The translations under genes were made by a program, and so were the position numbers. 64,000 nt of DNA, taken from assembly GCF_029227915.1 (NCBI RefSeq), contig NC_079877.1:3534001-3598000 (forward strand), written 5' to 3'. Source of the DNA: Hydractinia symbiolongicarpus. Lineage: Eukaryota; Cnidaria; Hydrozoa; Anthoathecata; Hydractiniidae. Positions 25,301 through 37,498 of the stretch are shown piece by piece. The stretch's first letter is position 1. Every line of letters starts with the position of its first letter. Under the pieces are notes generated by a model. It saw only the letters and a program-made list of their open reading frames with translations. It did no database searches and had not been told where the DNA came from.

Positions 25301-28300
25301 TTGTGGTATCAACATCTTGGAGTAACATAAACTCAGTACGTAAATCAAGAGTAATTAATATTTATTCACCTTCTGGTTAAGATCTATATATCGATGATCA
25401 GTATCTGCATCCTACAGAAATTAAATAACTAATACATCCCAATGATCCACTATAAGAATTGTAACGCACCATTTTTTTTATTCGTTTTTGTATTATGAAA
25501 TTATACTGATCCACTACCAGCTTTGTAATGTACAAAGATTTTAGGACCAAAAGACACATTAAATGCTCTCAATTTCTTATTTTATATCATTTGTGTTTTA
25601 TTTTCCATGTTTTGCAACATAAAATTACCCGAAAAGTAGGCAAAAAAGTCAATTCTAGTTGAATTAAAGCTACTTTTTATGAGCTAGTAGCTTCTTACTC
25701 TACACCATGTAAAGCTTTTAAAAATGCTAAATATTTCATACGATTTAACAGCTCACATGTTCATTCAAAACAATTAGTATTACAGCATATTATACTTTTT
25801 AACAAAAACACATACCATTAAGTCTCCCAAGTTTGACATTTGTTTACCTAAAGAAGAAGTATTGACATAACAACGGTAATACTAGAAAATGATTGAATGT
25901 TTTTGAATACTATGGTGTACGTACCAGTGCTTTGCTGAAGCTCTGTCAAGTTCTAAAAATTGTTTATATTATATCATTAGAAAACGTTACCACACTCTTT
26001 TAAGAATTTAATTGTATTAAGTTGTAAGTATTTACAACCTGACATGGGAATGTTTTCTGCCATGTTTGTACAGTGGTTTAGTGCTGTGTTAAAGACTTAA
26101 GCGTAATCAAGTCAATGCCGTATGAATCTTATTATTTAAAAGATTAACGATGAACTAATATCATTAATATCTGGTTAACACTAATCTATATTATAATACC
26201 CGTATACGTCTGTCCGTCCATCGGTCCGTCTGTCACGCAAAATGGTAGCTTAGCTGCGCAGGTAGCGAGACACACGCAATGGGGTATAAATAGGATGGGC
26301 GAACCCGTGGATTTTTCCATGGGCTAACGACTAGTATTATATAACAACACTAGTATTTCAGTTAATACTAATATTAGTATAAACATAGAATACCACCCCT
26401 CACCCTACACTCTTTATTCTCATGTTTTTATACATTTTTTTACTATCCACAAAAGAACAGGCTGAAAGAAAACAATATAACACAACCATCTATGTCATGA
26501 TTTTAATCACAGAAGAAAATTAAAACCTTTTTTAAAAAATCTTTCTCTAATTGACTCTGTCTCAGTTCACTCATCATCATTTCTTTATAAGCATCCAATT
26601 CATTCTAAATACATGGACATTTTTCTAATTAAACTCCAGAAAAAAAATTAAAAACCAAACCAAAGAACAAAAAAGACTAAAACTATATTTCTAGAGTATT
26701 TTCATTCTAAATAAGAGTTAAAGTATTCTTAAAACTGTAAGTAACTTGTGCTTGAAAAAAGACTGAAAAAGAGTTTTCTTGAATAAATTTGCAGAATTAG
26801 AATGGTCAGAGAAAAACAAATTCTTACCTTCATTCGCTTTTGCTCATTGAGCTGCCATGTGTCATGTTCACTTTTGAACTTATGGAGAAGTTCTTGGTTT
26901 CTTTCGTTTTCCTGTACACAAGTAGAAATTAAATCACTTTCAATTCATAAGCTTAACTACTTTTACTTAGACTAAGTTAAAAACAAAAAAAAATCCTACA
27001 AGTTAGTTGTCGTTGTGATGTGCCTTGGTAATATATATAGTTTTGCATACTTTTTGTTAGTGTATGGCATTCTTTCATATATAAAAGATTTTTTTTATCC
27101 ATCTTTTATTTTTAGCAAAAACTTGTATAGTGATAAATAAATGTATTAAGTATGAAGTGCATATTGTGAGAATTTACAGAACAACATCATTCTTTTTCAC
27201 AATTATTTGTTACTTTACACAGTTTGGGTGGATTAGTTTGTAGATGGATTATTATTTTCCTGTAAAACTATAATGATAAAAATACTTCTTAGTAGCAAAA
27301 TGTGATAAAAGCCTGTGTTAATGTTTCTTATGACTAAAAATGATTTCTCAGCGCATATAGAAAAAAAGGGCCCATACAGTGGTGGAGTGCCAAAGTAACA
27401 TTTACCGACAAAAAGCATAATAACAACAAAACTATAAACCTTTATTCTAAGAACACTCATGTTTTCTCTTTCTTTTATCAACTCATCTTCTGTAATTTTA
27501 AGCCTACTTCGAATCTCGTTTAATTCATTTTGAAGTTCAACATCTTTAAAACTTTGATTTACAGTGGATTGATAATGCACTTGTAATGGCTGAAGATGTC
27601 TTGCTTCTTCCGGATGTCTTCGCTCTATGTGACTTCTCAGGTAAAACTCTGATACGAAACTTTTGCTGCAACATGTGCACTGCAAGCAAAAAAAAACTTA
27701 TTTGTAATAGGAAACTTACAATATCTGACAAATTTATATTTTCTCTTGAGGCACCTTAAAACATCTGTTTTCTATTTTGTGTAGCTACATGATTTTTTTA
27801 GTTGGAGGGATAATGCTTAGACTTACAGGGCAGGGATTTATTAAAATTCCTCTCTATAGGCTAAAATCCACTTTAAATTTTAGGGCTACAGATAAATCGC
27901 ATATAAAAAGATGAAAGTATACCAATACTTTGTGTATGTTTATGCCCTTGAACATATTATCAAAATCAGTAGTGCCATCGTCCAACATGAGCCAATCATT
28001 ACTGTAAAAATATTTTACTACTGACATTAACATTTTTTGTTTAAATTACACAAGAAAACAATGAATAATAAATGATTGTACACATTTTTAACCCTTGCAG
28101 GGAGTTTTTTTTTTTTAAAAAGAGCCTTTTTTTTGGTCAACAACTTATCAGCTTCACAAGATTTGAGCCGCAGTTGCCGGCTTAGGACCAGATATAACTG
28201 ATTTATGTTTGGTACTGTTAAGTAGCCCAATTCATCATCTTTCTAGAATAAGAGAAGAACTTTTCATAAAAACTAGGTCCTCTGAAGTTATGATGCTCAA

Positions 28301-30931
28301 ACGATGGGATGTTTTTGCCCAACTGTGCCCAACTGTATTTCGGGAACCATGCTTTAAGGGTTAATTTAGCAACAGTTACTGTTGCTACTATAGAAACCTA
28401 ATATATCTCTAAACATAAGTTTTAAACTATTCTTCTATTCATTACTTCATCTCATCACTGCATAGCTAACAGTAATCATGTAGAATTGATCACCTTATAC
28501 AAGCCACTTGCACCTGCTCTCACCATGAGTTGATAGTCACCAATTAGCTTTTTATATTTTTGAAGTTCCTTTTTTAGTGTCTTGTACGCTTCATTGCGCT
28601 TTTTAAGCTCTCCAACAACTTTCTCCTTCTCCTGTAGAAAAAAATGTGATTTTTAATTTTAACTTACATTATAGAAGAACAAAAAAAAAAAAAAAACGTA
28701 AAGCAATTGCAGAGTATAATCAGTAACTGGAAAGTTTATTGACAGACAGATTGCAAATCTAATTTTAAAAGCTTTAACAAAATTGAGTTTCCACCCTATT
28801 TCAACAGAACCTAACAAGTTTTTTTACAAACCAATGATTTAAACAGAGCCAAAGAAAAAAACAAGCAAGCTTACAGCAGTGCTTAAAATAAATATTTTTC
28901 CCTAGCGGTGACTATGACCATTAAAAAAAGCTGTGTAATAAAGTCTTTAATTAAACTTTGTAACTACTTATAGAACAAAAATGTATTAATATAAAATTCC
29001 ATGTGTGAAAATGTACACATAATGGATAATTTAACCGTTTATTTTTGTGTCAAGACGGTTAAGTTTTTAATTTCAGAAGTCCAATGACCAATGTTCGTTA
29101 TTCTAAGCGCTGTTACAGACATTAAAAACTATCTAGATAATAGATTAAAAAATCACAAAAGAATAGCTAACAATTTTCTATGTTGGTTTTCCACATCAAT
29201 AGACATACTTTGGTATTCATCTAGCTACTAAAAGTCCTTATATGAGTCTAACTCTAAAAATACTTACAGTGGAAAGTTGTTGAAATTCATTATTGGTTTC
29301 TAAAACTTTATTGTCTCTCTCTTCCAAACATTGTTGCAAATATTCTTGACAGTGCAACAGATATTCTATCGTTAATTGAGCCAACCGAAATAGTTTTATA
29401 AAGTTAATGTCTAATCCATGGTATCCCTAATAAGAGAGAAAAGCAGTGATCATGTTTTAGGCTCATGCCAAGTATTCACAAGTTTCTTTTTGTCACTTCA
29501 GTTCTACCTCATATAAAATTAACATACCAGTTCATGTTCTATAGCACAATATGTAACATTTAAAATATTGTTTTGTATTGCGTCTACGTCAACTTCTTGT
29601 GCAATACGATCCACATCTACAGATGCTGTAAAAGAAATCTGACATGTATAGAGGAGTGATACAGTACGGCACTCCTTCTCATTGCTTATATTATGCTGTC
29701 CTAATAAAATAAACAAATCCATTTCACAATTAAAAAGTTATAAGGCAAATGCATTAATACCAATACGTGTTAAGTTTGTTGTAATAACCTTTAAACTTGC
29801 ATTTCCCCTTAAAGTATGGTCTAAGCTGTGATGCAAGATCAAACAGGCGAAAAGGCATGTTCTTCGTGACACTTGTATAATTTAACAACAAAAGCTGCCA
29901 TAATCATTTTCCAAACATTGTACCCAATAAGAAATCATTACCTTACCAATATTTATTTAACAAAATAGCTGACATAAAAATTTAAAAGCCATTTCTTCTT
30001 CACCTTTATTCAAAATGTAAGATTTTAAGGATACTGCAAGGGAAAGTAAGTATGATTTTTTATATCACTATATATTCTTTATGTTAATTTAATATACTTA
30101 AATGTATGAATATTTGGAAAAATCTCAATATGTTCTATAGGTTAATATAAGCTTTTTGCATTAAAATAATAAATAGAAGGATTTTTAAGGCAGAGAAAAA
30201 CCAATTCTTCTATGCCAACTAACTTACCTGGTTATGTAAAAGAAAGTCAAAAGGTAAGCAGTACTTCACGAAAAAATGAACACAGAAAAAACTAGCTTTA
30301 AAAATTTTCAACGACAAACAACTTGCTGCATGACTTCGCTAAAAGCACCATAGTAAGGATAACTTTAGGCGCGCTGCTTGCAGATTTTATTTTGAGAATG
30401 ATCATGAACTTTATGAAAATATTATTTTAATAATATTTTCATAAACGTACTTCCAGATATAATTTAAGAAAAAAAATTTCACCATTAAAAAATTCTGTTT
30501 TGTTCATATGCACAAGAAAAGAAAATCCCTTACAGTAACCTTAAAGGAGAAATAACGATTGATAACAAGTGGCACTTAAAATGTTTATTATAATGTAAAT
30601 ATAAACTGTGTCAATATCTTCATATTTGGGAGCTTTGGTTCTCGAGATATTTAATGTAAAAGTAGTCCTATGGGTGATACCGTGACAGTGAAAAATTTTT
30701 TTAATAAAACTTGGGATATTAAACAAAAAAAACATGTGAAACACAATAGCAAAACACACACCTAGTTTCCGCCAATCTATTTTCTCATGTCTTTTCTGAA
30801 ACATGAATCTTCCAACTGCATAAAAAGAAAAAACATTTAATATAACTTTAAAAGTACAGAAACCATCAATGATACAGTTGGTTTGATAAAACTTATCAAC
30901 AGTGAAACGAAAGTGTACCTGCAGTCTCCAT
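16366..30931 (-). CDS. DZIP1: DZIP1 / Iguana homologue, 28-exon model
   Basis: Exons in order: 30931-30919, 30815-30762, 29625-29528, 29426-29268, 28631-28494, 27679-27440, 26911-26828, 26604-26527, 25952-25925, 25847-25816, 25411-25370, 25259-25152, 24984-24901, 24626-24591, 24469-24391, 23945-23904, 23836-23182, 22686-22555, 22332-22305, 21927-21772, 20960-20704, 20549-20394, 19638-19542, 19011-18967, 18539-18399, 17455-17367, 16622-16576, 16499-16366. All junctions are GT/AG and in phase: 1083 aa. The N-terminal Dzip block has RHEKIDWRKL, VDVDRIAQEVDVD and FRLAQLTIEYLLHCQ. A C2H2 finger follows (Cys155, Cys158, His171, His176), then long coiled coils, the EDHLEKRG segment, and acidic C-terminal exons ending DDDDSF. 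DZIP1 acts at the ciliary base and in Hedgehog signalling. Without exon 17 the protein is about 865 aa, near the human length. The start METAVGRF is chosen because exon 1 is then in phase. Confidence 0.9.
16797..17225. mobile_element. MITE in DZIP1 intron 26
   Basis: Terminal inverted repeats CCGTAAATGACGGATTAGG (left) and the complement of CCTAATCGGTCATTCACGG (right) are flanked by TA. The interior repeats 'AAGCGCCC…TTATTT' motifs on both strands, giving GC-rich islands unlike the surrounding intron. It is 429 bp and non-coding; two apparent open frames inside are composition artefacts. Confidence 0.75.
18078..18379. mobile_element. MITE in DZIP1 intron 25
   Basis: A 13-bp terminal inverted repeat, TATAGATGAGTTG (18078-18090) and CAACTCATCTATA (18367-18379), bounds about 300 bp within the intron between exons 25 and 26. 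The TA within the termini may be the target duplication. No real coding content is present. Confidence 0.6.
21031..21074 (+). repeat. (CAGA)n microsatellite
   Basis: Imperfect tandem ACAG/CAGA units span 44 bp in DZIP1 intron 20, just upstream of exon 21. Confidence 0.85.
23182..23836 (-). other. DZIP1 exon 17: extra beta-repeat-like domain
   Basis: This 655-bp exon is by far the longest in the gene (the others are 13-257 bp) and encodes about residues 439-657. It opens after the acceptor TTCTTCAG and closes at AAACG|GTGGGA. Exon 16 ends in phase 1 and exon 18 begins in phase 2, so this exon (length 1 modulo 3) is needed to keep frame. The protein has an imperfect internal repeat of about 45 residues, with units starting DSFSFHALLEP, HDLTFYVTST and KGLTFYAMK, each followed where complete by a Gly-rich turn and an aromatic/Val strand (IYVYSCGG, LHVLDAGSG). 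An acidic Ser-rich tail follows (VSDDDVSVSS). I do not recognise the domain and do not recall it in vertebrate DZIP1 or DZIP1L. It could be a lineage-specific domain capture or an alternatively used exon. Confidence 0.7.
25023..25067 (-). other. Possible alternative terminal exon of DZIP1
   Basis: After a strong acceptor (TTATTTATTTCCACAG) a 45-bp in-phase segment encodes YLKQPELTKPTANP and a stop. Joining exon 12 to it would give a truncated protein of about 370 aa that keeps the zinc finger but loses the C-terminal half. No AATAAA follows closely, so it may instead be a poison exon or chance. Confidence 0.3.
26185..26334 (+). mobile_element. Miniature Helitron (HINE-like), copy 2
   Basis: This 150-bp element begins TCTATATTATAATACC after A (26184), ends with the hairpin CCCGTGG-ATTTTT-CCATGGG, then CTAACGACTAG, and is followed by T (26335). 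The ends and the CGTCTGTC-rich interior match copy 1 at 5125-5236. It lies in DZIP1 intron 8. Confidence 0.78.
27923..28242 (-). other. Two coding-looking segments in DZIP1 intron 5
   Basis: Two segments have good acceptors and can be phased into the gene. One starts at 28242 (KDDELGYLT…, Lys-rich, ending near 28095). The other is 28001-27923 (NDWLMLDDGTTDFDNMFKG). They lie between exon 5 and the zinc-finger exon. Including them would interrupt a junction (GLYK|CTCC) that already matches the conserved DZIP1 arrangement, so they are not in the main model. They may be optional exons or chance open frame. Confidence 0.25.
30410..30445. repeat. Perfect 17-bp-arm palindrome in DZIP1 intron 2
   Basis: Arms TTTATGAAAATATTATT (30410-30426) and AATAATATTTTCATAAA (30429-30445) are perfect complements with a 2-nt centre. 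AT-rich hairpins of this size are common in such DNA, so function is not implied. Confidence 0.85.
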
Positions 30932-31657
30932 TTAAACAAAGGTCTGTAAATCATGTTTTTAATATAAATATAGAGTTTCCACCTAAAAGCAGATACCAAT
31001 ACACAATATTTAATTCATCATCTCAGTATCATTTTTATATTAATTAATTCACCTATATAATATCTATACATAAAAACATTAAAACAAGAACATACAGAGC
31101 GAAAACGTCACTGTGGATCGATTAAAAATACTCAAAACACATGTTGGAAGCTCTTTTTACATATAAATATATATTCCGGTTATTGAAAACAAGGAAATTA
31201 AGATTGAGAAAGTCAAAAGTTTAGACACTCGGTTCTCATGCTTGGGTTCACACTTGTCTACAAGATGAAAAAATAATAATTTTGGCTAAGAAAAATGAAT
31301 CATGGTTTTAAAAATGAATTTGTACTCCAAAAGTTGCTCAAATTAAAAAAGTAAACATTTTAATGATCTAAATAATTATACCAACATTATGACTAAAAGA
31401 AACAAACAAAATATTTCCATTTCAAACACACCATGATAGATTGTGAAAATGTATCGTTAACATTGCAATCCAACATGAAAATCATTGCAAAGCATCCTGA
31501 CCATGGCAATGTAAAAAGTAACTTAAGGTAACAGTAACCTTTTTAAAATCATAATTTTTTTTTTTTACATAATTACGAAAGGTTATTTTCAGACTATATA
31601 TCGATATTTTTTCTGTTATAACACACTTGTCACAATATTTTGGATAAATTACTATTA

Positions 31658-33349
31658 CAGTACTGGAATCAGGACACCTACCAACGTGGATCGCAAGTCA
31701 TGCGTAGCGCACGATTCACAATGCTGCCGCGATAGTAAAATATTTTAGCATCGTGAAGGTAGTGATCCATCGTGGGTTGACTTTCACGATGCATTGTGAC
31801 TTTCGCAATCCATATCGCGACCGTCATGATACATCTTTAAACATTATAAAAATCACGTAATTAATGTCATGAGAATAACGCAATTAAATATGAATAATTG
31901 TTTTTTGTTTTTTTAAATCAAAAATATTTTCGTTGTCGTAAGCTTTTTTCTTGTTTAGACTCTAACTTATTTAGTTGTTCTACATGCCCTAACTTTCACT
32001 ATAAAAAAAATAATTAAAATATCAACAAACAAACAATTTCTTATCCCATCTCTTGAAAAAAAAAGATTATGACACCCTCCTGTTATGAATAATATATGTT
32101 TAAAATTACGCTGATTGCTAAAATCTCAAATTTCTTAGTCGATATCATTTAGGAAAAATAATTAATATCATTAAATCTTTTTCAATGGTATCAGAAAAAT
32201 AATTAAAACTAAGTAAAATACGCATGTTGTAACACCCTCCTTCATTATGAAATAAATAAATAATTTGAATGTTGCGAAAGACTTTAAATATTGTCAACTA
32301 AACTATAGTCCATGAAACTTTTTTGCACTTAAATATTAATTTTCTTATAAGACTACACAAAAAACATTAAAAGAACACTTAACTTTTTTATTAAAATAAA
32401 TTTTGTGTTTTCAAATGGGAAAATAATAACTTGCTGTATAAATTTCGAAACAGGCTAAGTATAATCTGTCGTATATCTTTCAAAACAACTCAGGTATATA
32501 CATTCTGTATAACTTTCGAAACAGCACAAGAATAATTCTTGCTGTACAGCTTTCAAAACAACACAAAAAAACTTGCTGCATAACTTTTGAAAACAAGTTT
32601 TTTAACATGCAAGTGTTTTTATCTTTTCACCTTAAGTACTAGTTACATTTTTTAGTGAGACAATTTATTATTATTTTTTCTTTGCAACTAAAAAATATAA
32701 ACTGCATGCGTTTGCGAAAATACATAGAAAACGGTTTTTGTAACACGCTCCTCCGTTGTTATTTTTTTTGTTATTATTTTTTTGTTGTTGTTCTGACCAT
32801 ACATTCTTATTTTTCCATGAACTTTTATGAAATCGGACATTCGCTAATTTAACATTCGCTAATAAAAACAAAACATACATAGAAAAATATGCTTGTCGTA
32901 ACACCCTCCTCCTTATTTTATTTTATGTTGTTGTTCTGACCATTTATACATTCTTGATAAAATTATTTTTATTTCGCCGACAGACAGACCATAAAATACT
33001 ATCTACTTCGCGCGTAGAACAAGTAATTAAGTTGGAGTCACCTTATTAAAATCCAATTTCTAATAAAAATACAAGATGCAAAAGAATTTTTAAATGTAAC
33101 AAAAACAAAGACACAAGATTAGCTATACACATCTATTGTTCAATATTTTTAATGTTATTCATGATCCATCGGGACAATCACAATTAATAGTGATGATCGC
33201 GATAGCATTGTTATTCTTTTATACATTGCGACTATCGCAAAGCTCTTCTTTAACATTTTTTCTATTGCAATGGTCACGATAGGATCGCGGATCGTTCGTG
33301 TCCTGCATGATACAAGCACACGATGTTAGGTGTCCTGATTCCAGTACTG
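31658..33349. mobile_element. 1.69-kb TA-flanked TIR transposon, non-autonomous
   Basis: Left terminus CAGTACTGGAATCAGGACAC (31658) and its exact complement ending at 33349 form TIRs of about 23 bp flanked by TA. CAGT-starting TIRs with TA duplications are characteristic of the Tc1/mariner/pogo superfamily. No transposase frame is present. Subterminal regions on both sides hold repeated GATCGCGATAG-like palindromes. The middle holds a minisatellite (32425-32600) and four TAACACCCTCC-like boxes. Confidence 0.75.
32425..32600 (+). repeat. Diverged minisatellite inside the TIR element
   Basis: Four to five imperfect units of about 40-45 bp, each with a core like TTGCTGTATAACTTTCGAAACA followed by an A/C-rich stretch, are arrayed head to tail. 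Confidence 0.65.
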
Positions 33350-33479
33350 TAAGAAATGATACTAGACTGTCATACATAAACTGGTCTGCCCTGATTATGG
33401 TGCTCCAATTATGTATTTTCTGTCCTGCTTATAAACTATGACATCGTAGATACTAACCTAAGCAAAAGTTGGGTATAAA

Positions 33480-33800
33480 AAAACAGTAGTCTGACAAAAA
33501 CTCTGGATATGTCACTGGCGATTCAACATGGGCGAGTGAATCTTACCATAGCCCAGGGTTAACCCAAGCGATGTGAAGGTAATTGGGGAGATGGCACACT
33601 GTATGGACCGTTGTTGCCAGGAGTTTTCTAGTAGAGCGCGGATCCTAATTGGGTCTGCGTAGTTCAAAATGAGCATTAAATACTCTAGGACTTTCCAACT
33701 AAGCCATGGCCCCTCCTGATAATAATAGACAGGGTATATCCCTCCTCGATATTTGTGAGGCTAGCCATATAAAATATGCACATCTATCTATCTATCTAAC
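33480..33800 (+). mobile_element. Probable SINE/LINE 3' tail ending in (ATCT)n
   Basis: The GC-rich segment ends with '…gctagccatataaaatatgcac' and then three ATCT units, a structure typical of retroposed 3' tails. No coding frame is present. The assignment rests on the tail structure and compositional contrast. Confidence 0.4.
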
Positions 33801-36800
33801 AGGGCAAGCTGACATGTACAAAATCCAGGCAGCGTTCTTAATCTGGGCAGCGTTCATATACTCTGTGAAGAACAGTTTTATGGTCTGTTGTAAGCATCCC
33901 TTATGGGAGGTGGGCAAGTAAATAACCTCTCATTTCAGCTGATATGATAAATATATAGTGTGTTAAGATTTTCTGTCAAATTTAACTAAAATAAGCAAAT
34001 TAAAACAGAATTCATTAAGAATTTGCCACTTCAACCAGATGCCCCAAGTTAAGTAAAGCACAGCTTGGTTGCCGACCTTTTTCAAAGTTCCAGGGCTTTG
34101 AATGATATTATAGCTACTAGCTAGTAAAACCTTTATCTCAAAGAGAAGAGGGTTTAAGGCATGATTTTCTCTGGGAGCTACGTGTCATTTGAACGTTGGC
34201 AGGTATTATTAATATAAAGTAAAAATAATTATATAATAGGATTGTTAATAAAAATATGTTGCAGAATTTGTGAGGTTTTCTAACCATTTCGCCCATTTCA
34301 CACAATACCGTCGGTTCGATTCCGCCAAAATTTGAAGTATATAAAATGTGAAATGTTGATTGTTTTTCCACATATAAGTCGGGCTTTATACAAAGTCAAA
34401 CGAAGAAAAATAATTGTCTGGCCATTGTGACTGACCTTGGACGTAATTGCTTCATGTGGGGCATGTATGACAATTAGGATTTTGTCTATTAGACCATACT
34501 TGGATGGCTTTGGCCTGGCTGGGGCATAAATCAAAATTTCCGATCCGGCAAATTTGCTTCACAACCAGCTAAGTATTTGTTAGAGTTCTTGCGAGAGGGT
34601 AGGTTGGGACTTATGTAATTTTTCACAGTTATAAACTTCATAGGCTGAGACAACTGCCTACATCGTCCTTTTGATCCGGCGAAAATAAAAACAGAATCAG
34701 TTCATCCATATCTGACTTTACATTTAACATCATGAGACTTTATAAGGATATTTTTACAGGTATGGAATCCCGAATTTTATTCTTATCAGTTTTGAAGAAT
34801 ATTTTTTGATTTTATTTAGTTGTTTTTATTCATTGCTTTTATTCGTAGAGTTGTAATAATATGCCTTCAATATCTCTCTTCGGATTAGTTACTGATGATT
34901 ATTTTGAAATAGCTGTATGATATCAATTAATATTCTTTGCTATATAAAAGAAAGATTAAATCCACATTCAGCCATTTCCATTATGGGCCATTGACAAACA
35001 GTTTTTGTCTCTGTTAACGGCAAATTGGCCGCTAGACTTGCTCTCTCCTTCTGCCCTTAAACAGCACTCATATTTCCCCTACATAATTTTTCGTCTCTGT
35101 TAGCGGCAAATTTGCCGTTCAATAGAGTTTTGGCCCTCCCCCCACAGCTGTTTCGGAGCGGACAAAAATGCTACGAAAAAATAATTGGATTTACCCTCTC
35201 AGTTAAAACAGGATATCTCAAAAACAAAATAAGATTTTTATATTCTGTAAAAAGAATAATAATCTTACATAAATTGTCCATATTATTAAAAAAAAATTTT
35301 TTTTTGGCACCTGTCCGAAATTAGTAAATTTAGGCCAAAATGTCTAAAAATGACTTAAAAATTATCATTTAGATAAATGTCTTCCACAAAATCTCTGGAA
35401 TAATGTTAAAAAAACATGTTTTTTATAGTCCACAGGTTAGGTTAAATATCTGGAATGAAAATTACTTAATTTTATTATTGTCCGAAATTGTCCAAAGGGT
35501 TATATTTGGGCCAAATGTGAGAACTATGTGAAAAACGGCCTTAAGAGCCTTATGTATGCTTAAAGTTCATTTATTAGCTAAATAAAAAACATTACTTTGG
35601 ATTTTAAGACCATTAAAGATGATTTAGATGAAATATTAGTCTGTCCGAAATTGTCCAAAGGTTATTTTTGGTCCTAAGGTTTTTTGGGCCAAATATGTGA
35701 CATCTATATATTAAATAAAACGTCATTCAGAGTCGACGGTTTCAACATTTTAGTTTATCATGCTAGAAGAAAAGATTTAAAAATATGTTCGCCAAAAATA
35801 ATGTTTTTTTTTTAATTTTGTGTGTTTTCTTTGACGAAATAACTCGAAATCCATAACACACATGTATAACATATTTATATATTTAAAAAGGAGAAAAGTA
35901 GATCGTTTTAATACTTTTTATTTCAGTAAAATTAAAACAATACAAAAAAAGTTTCAATAACTTAAAAAATGATACAAATACAAAATTTCAAAAAAAATTG
36001 TGGAAGCCATTTTAATTTTGTCCGCGGTTTGACTGTAGCCAAACAGCCGTGCCCCAGCGCTTTACGAAACAATCTTTGTGGAGACTTTACAAACACGAAA
36101 TCCATTTTTTTAAACCAATCCTAGATTATGGCAGATTTTAACTGTGGAAACATTTTCTTATTTGTTGAATTCTTTTCATTTCCCTAAAATATATATAAAA
36201 AAGGTGATAAAGTGAAATTTGTCTTCATTTTTATATTTTTAACGAACAATGTATTGCCCCCTTGAACAGTTTGGGTCAAGTTAATATTTCTTTATTGGAA
36301 AACTACTTTAAAAAAATATAATAAATGCTAGTGTACAAAGGAACAATTTTTGCCATAAGGTACACTTTCGCCATAAATTATTCACACAATTGTGAGACGC
36401 TTAAATTGTCTTTCATTGATCTAGTCTTTTATGGATTCATATTAAATAAAATACAATGTTTGAATTAGTAGAGCAAACTTCCAGGATATGAATCATATTT
36501 TTAACTTTTGCAAAAAAATAATTGCATCCATATCATTTGCTATTTTGATTCTTGCCAATGCTGCACTTAACTTATTAAAATTTCAACGAAAATTAACGAC
36601 GGGTCGACGAAATATTTTATTCCTGCGAGAATGACCTAATTAGGATATCAAATAGTCTAATAAGGATGTTGAACAAAGTGTGGTTTTTAAAATGGCGGTT
36701 GCAGAAATACAGTGTTTGGCCAGAAAGAATCTTCGAGTTAGGTCATGCGCAAAATATTTTAATTATTTTGGTCAATATCTTTTAGAGTTCCGTCATACAA

Positions 36801-37114
36801 ATTTGACAATTTTTTTATATATCAAAGCTTTGAAATTTTGCTGCACAAAGAGAGGAAATAAAGATGAAGACAGTGCGTTAACAAATAGCCTAATTAGTTT
36901 ATGTTATCCTAATATTATTATTATTATTTTGCCTTGTTTGCATATAAGGGCTCTAGTAATAGTTCTGTATGCTTGACCCTTTCATCCTTTCTATGTACTG
37001 TCTAATTTCTTTCCTTTTGTCTCTATGAAAGCCACTCATATTTCTTTTTAATAATTTATATTTTAACCCAGTCCAACTGTTTAGCGTTTCTGTATGAGTG
37101 ATCATGAAATATAT
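33801..37114. other. Gene-free repeat-rich spacer
   Basis: No supported gene is seen. 35305-35750 holds three diverged copies (period about 160-170 bp) of a unit beginning 'TGTCCGAAATT'. 35005-35125 holds two copies of a 'TCTGTTAACGGCAAATT' segment about 85 bp apart. A GGTTCGATTCC box at 34315 was examined as a tRNA and rejected. Confidence 0.5.
35305..35750 (+). repeat. Three-copy diverged tandem repeat
   Basis: The phrase TGTCCGAAATT recurs at about 35312, 35480 and 35641. The last two are followed by TGTCCAAAGG and a GGGCCAAAT box. Units are 160-170 bp and diverged. Confidence 0.6.
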
Positions 37115-37122
37115 TTGATTTG

Positions 37123-37322
37123 CAGGCCTTTTCAGGAAAATTTTAATACGTGTGTGCTAAAAAGCACGCCTTATGTATTTTAGGTGTGTTTTTGGGTGTG
37201 CTGCACTGGTTAACTTCTTATAAAATTTGTCATTTTGCAGGTGCTATCAATAGCACGCCTAAGCCATTTTGCGTGTGTGTGAAGGTGTGCGCATGCTATT
37301 GCACGCCTCTCCTGAAAAGGCC
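37123..37322. mobile_element. hAT-type MITE with 8-bp target duplication
   Basis: The octamer TTGATTTG occurs exactly at 37115-37122 and at 37323-37330. Between them the ends are inverted repeats (CAGGCCTTTTCAGGA and TCCTGAAAAGGCC). An 8-bp duplication and CAG-starting ends fit the hAT superfamily. The 200-bp interior is rich in GTGTGC/GCACGCC blocks and non-coding. The right end lacks the last two expected bases. Confidence 0.7.
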
Positions 37323-37498
37323 TTGATTTGTTTATGAAATTGAATGTGTAAACTCGATTATTTTTTTTACCTAGGCAACAAACTCCAAATAGACTTTTAG
37401 AAAATGTATTAGGCCAACATAAATTGAGTACAGAATATATTTCTTTTTGCAGCCACTAGTGAGTGAAGTTGTACCTCTGCTGGTGACATTTATATTAC

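Noticed and set aside
30541-30999. 152-codon minus-strand frame at the DZIP1 5' end
   Set aside because: Only short parts are coding; internal splice sites (30919/30918, 30816/30815, 30762/30761) explain it better and restore the conserved N-terminus.
34255-34335. Candidate tRNA around GGTTCGATTCC
   Set aside because: The B-box-like sequence is good, but no matching acceptor stem, anticodon arm or A box could be folded upstream; likely chance or an old SINE piece.
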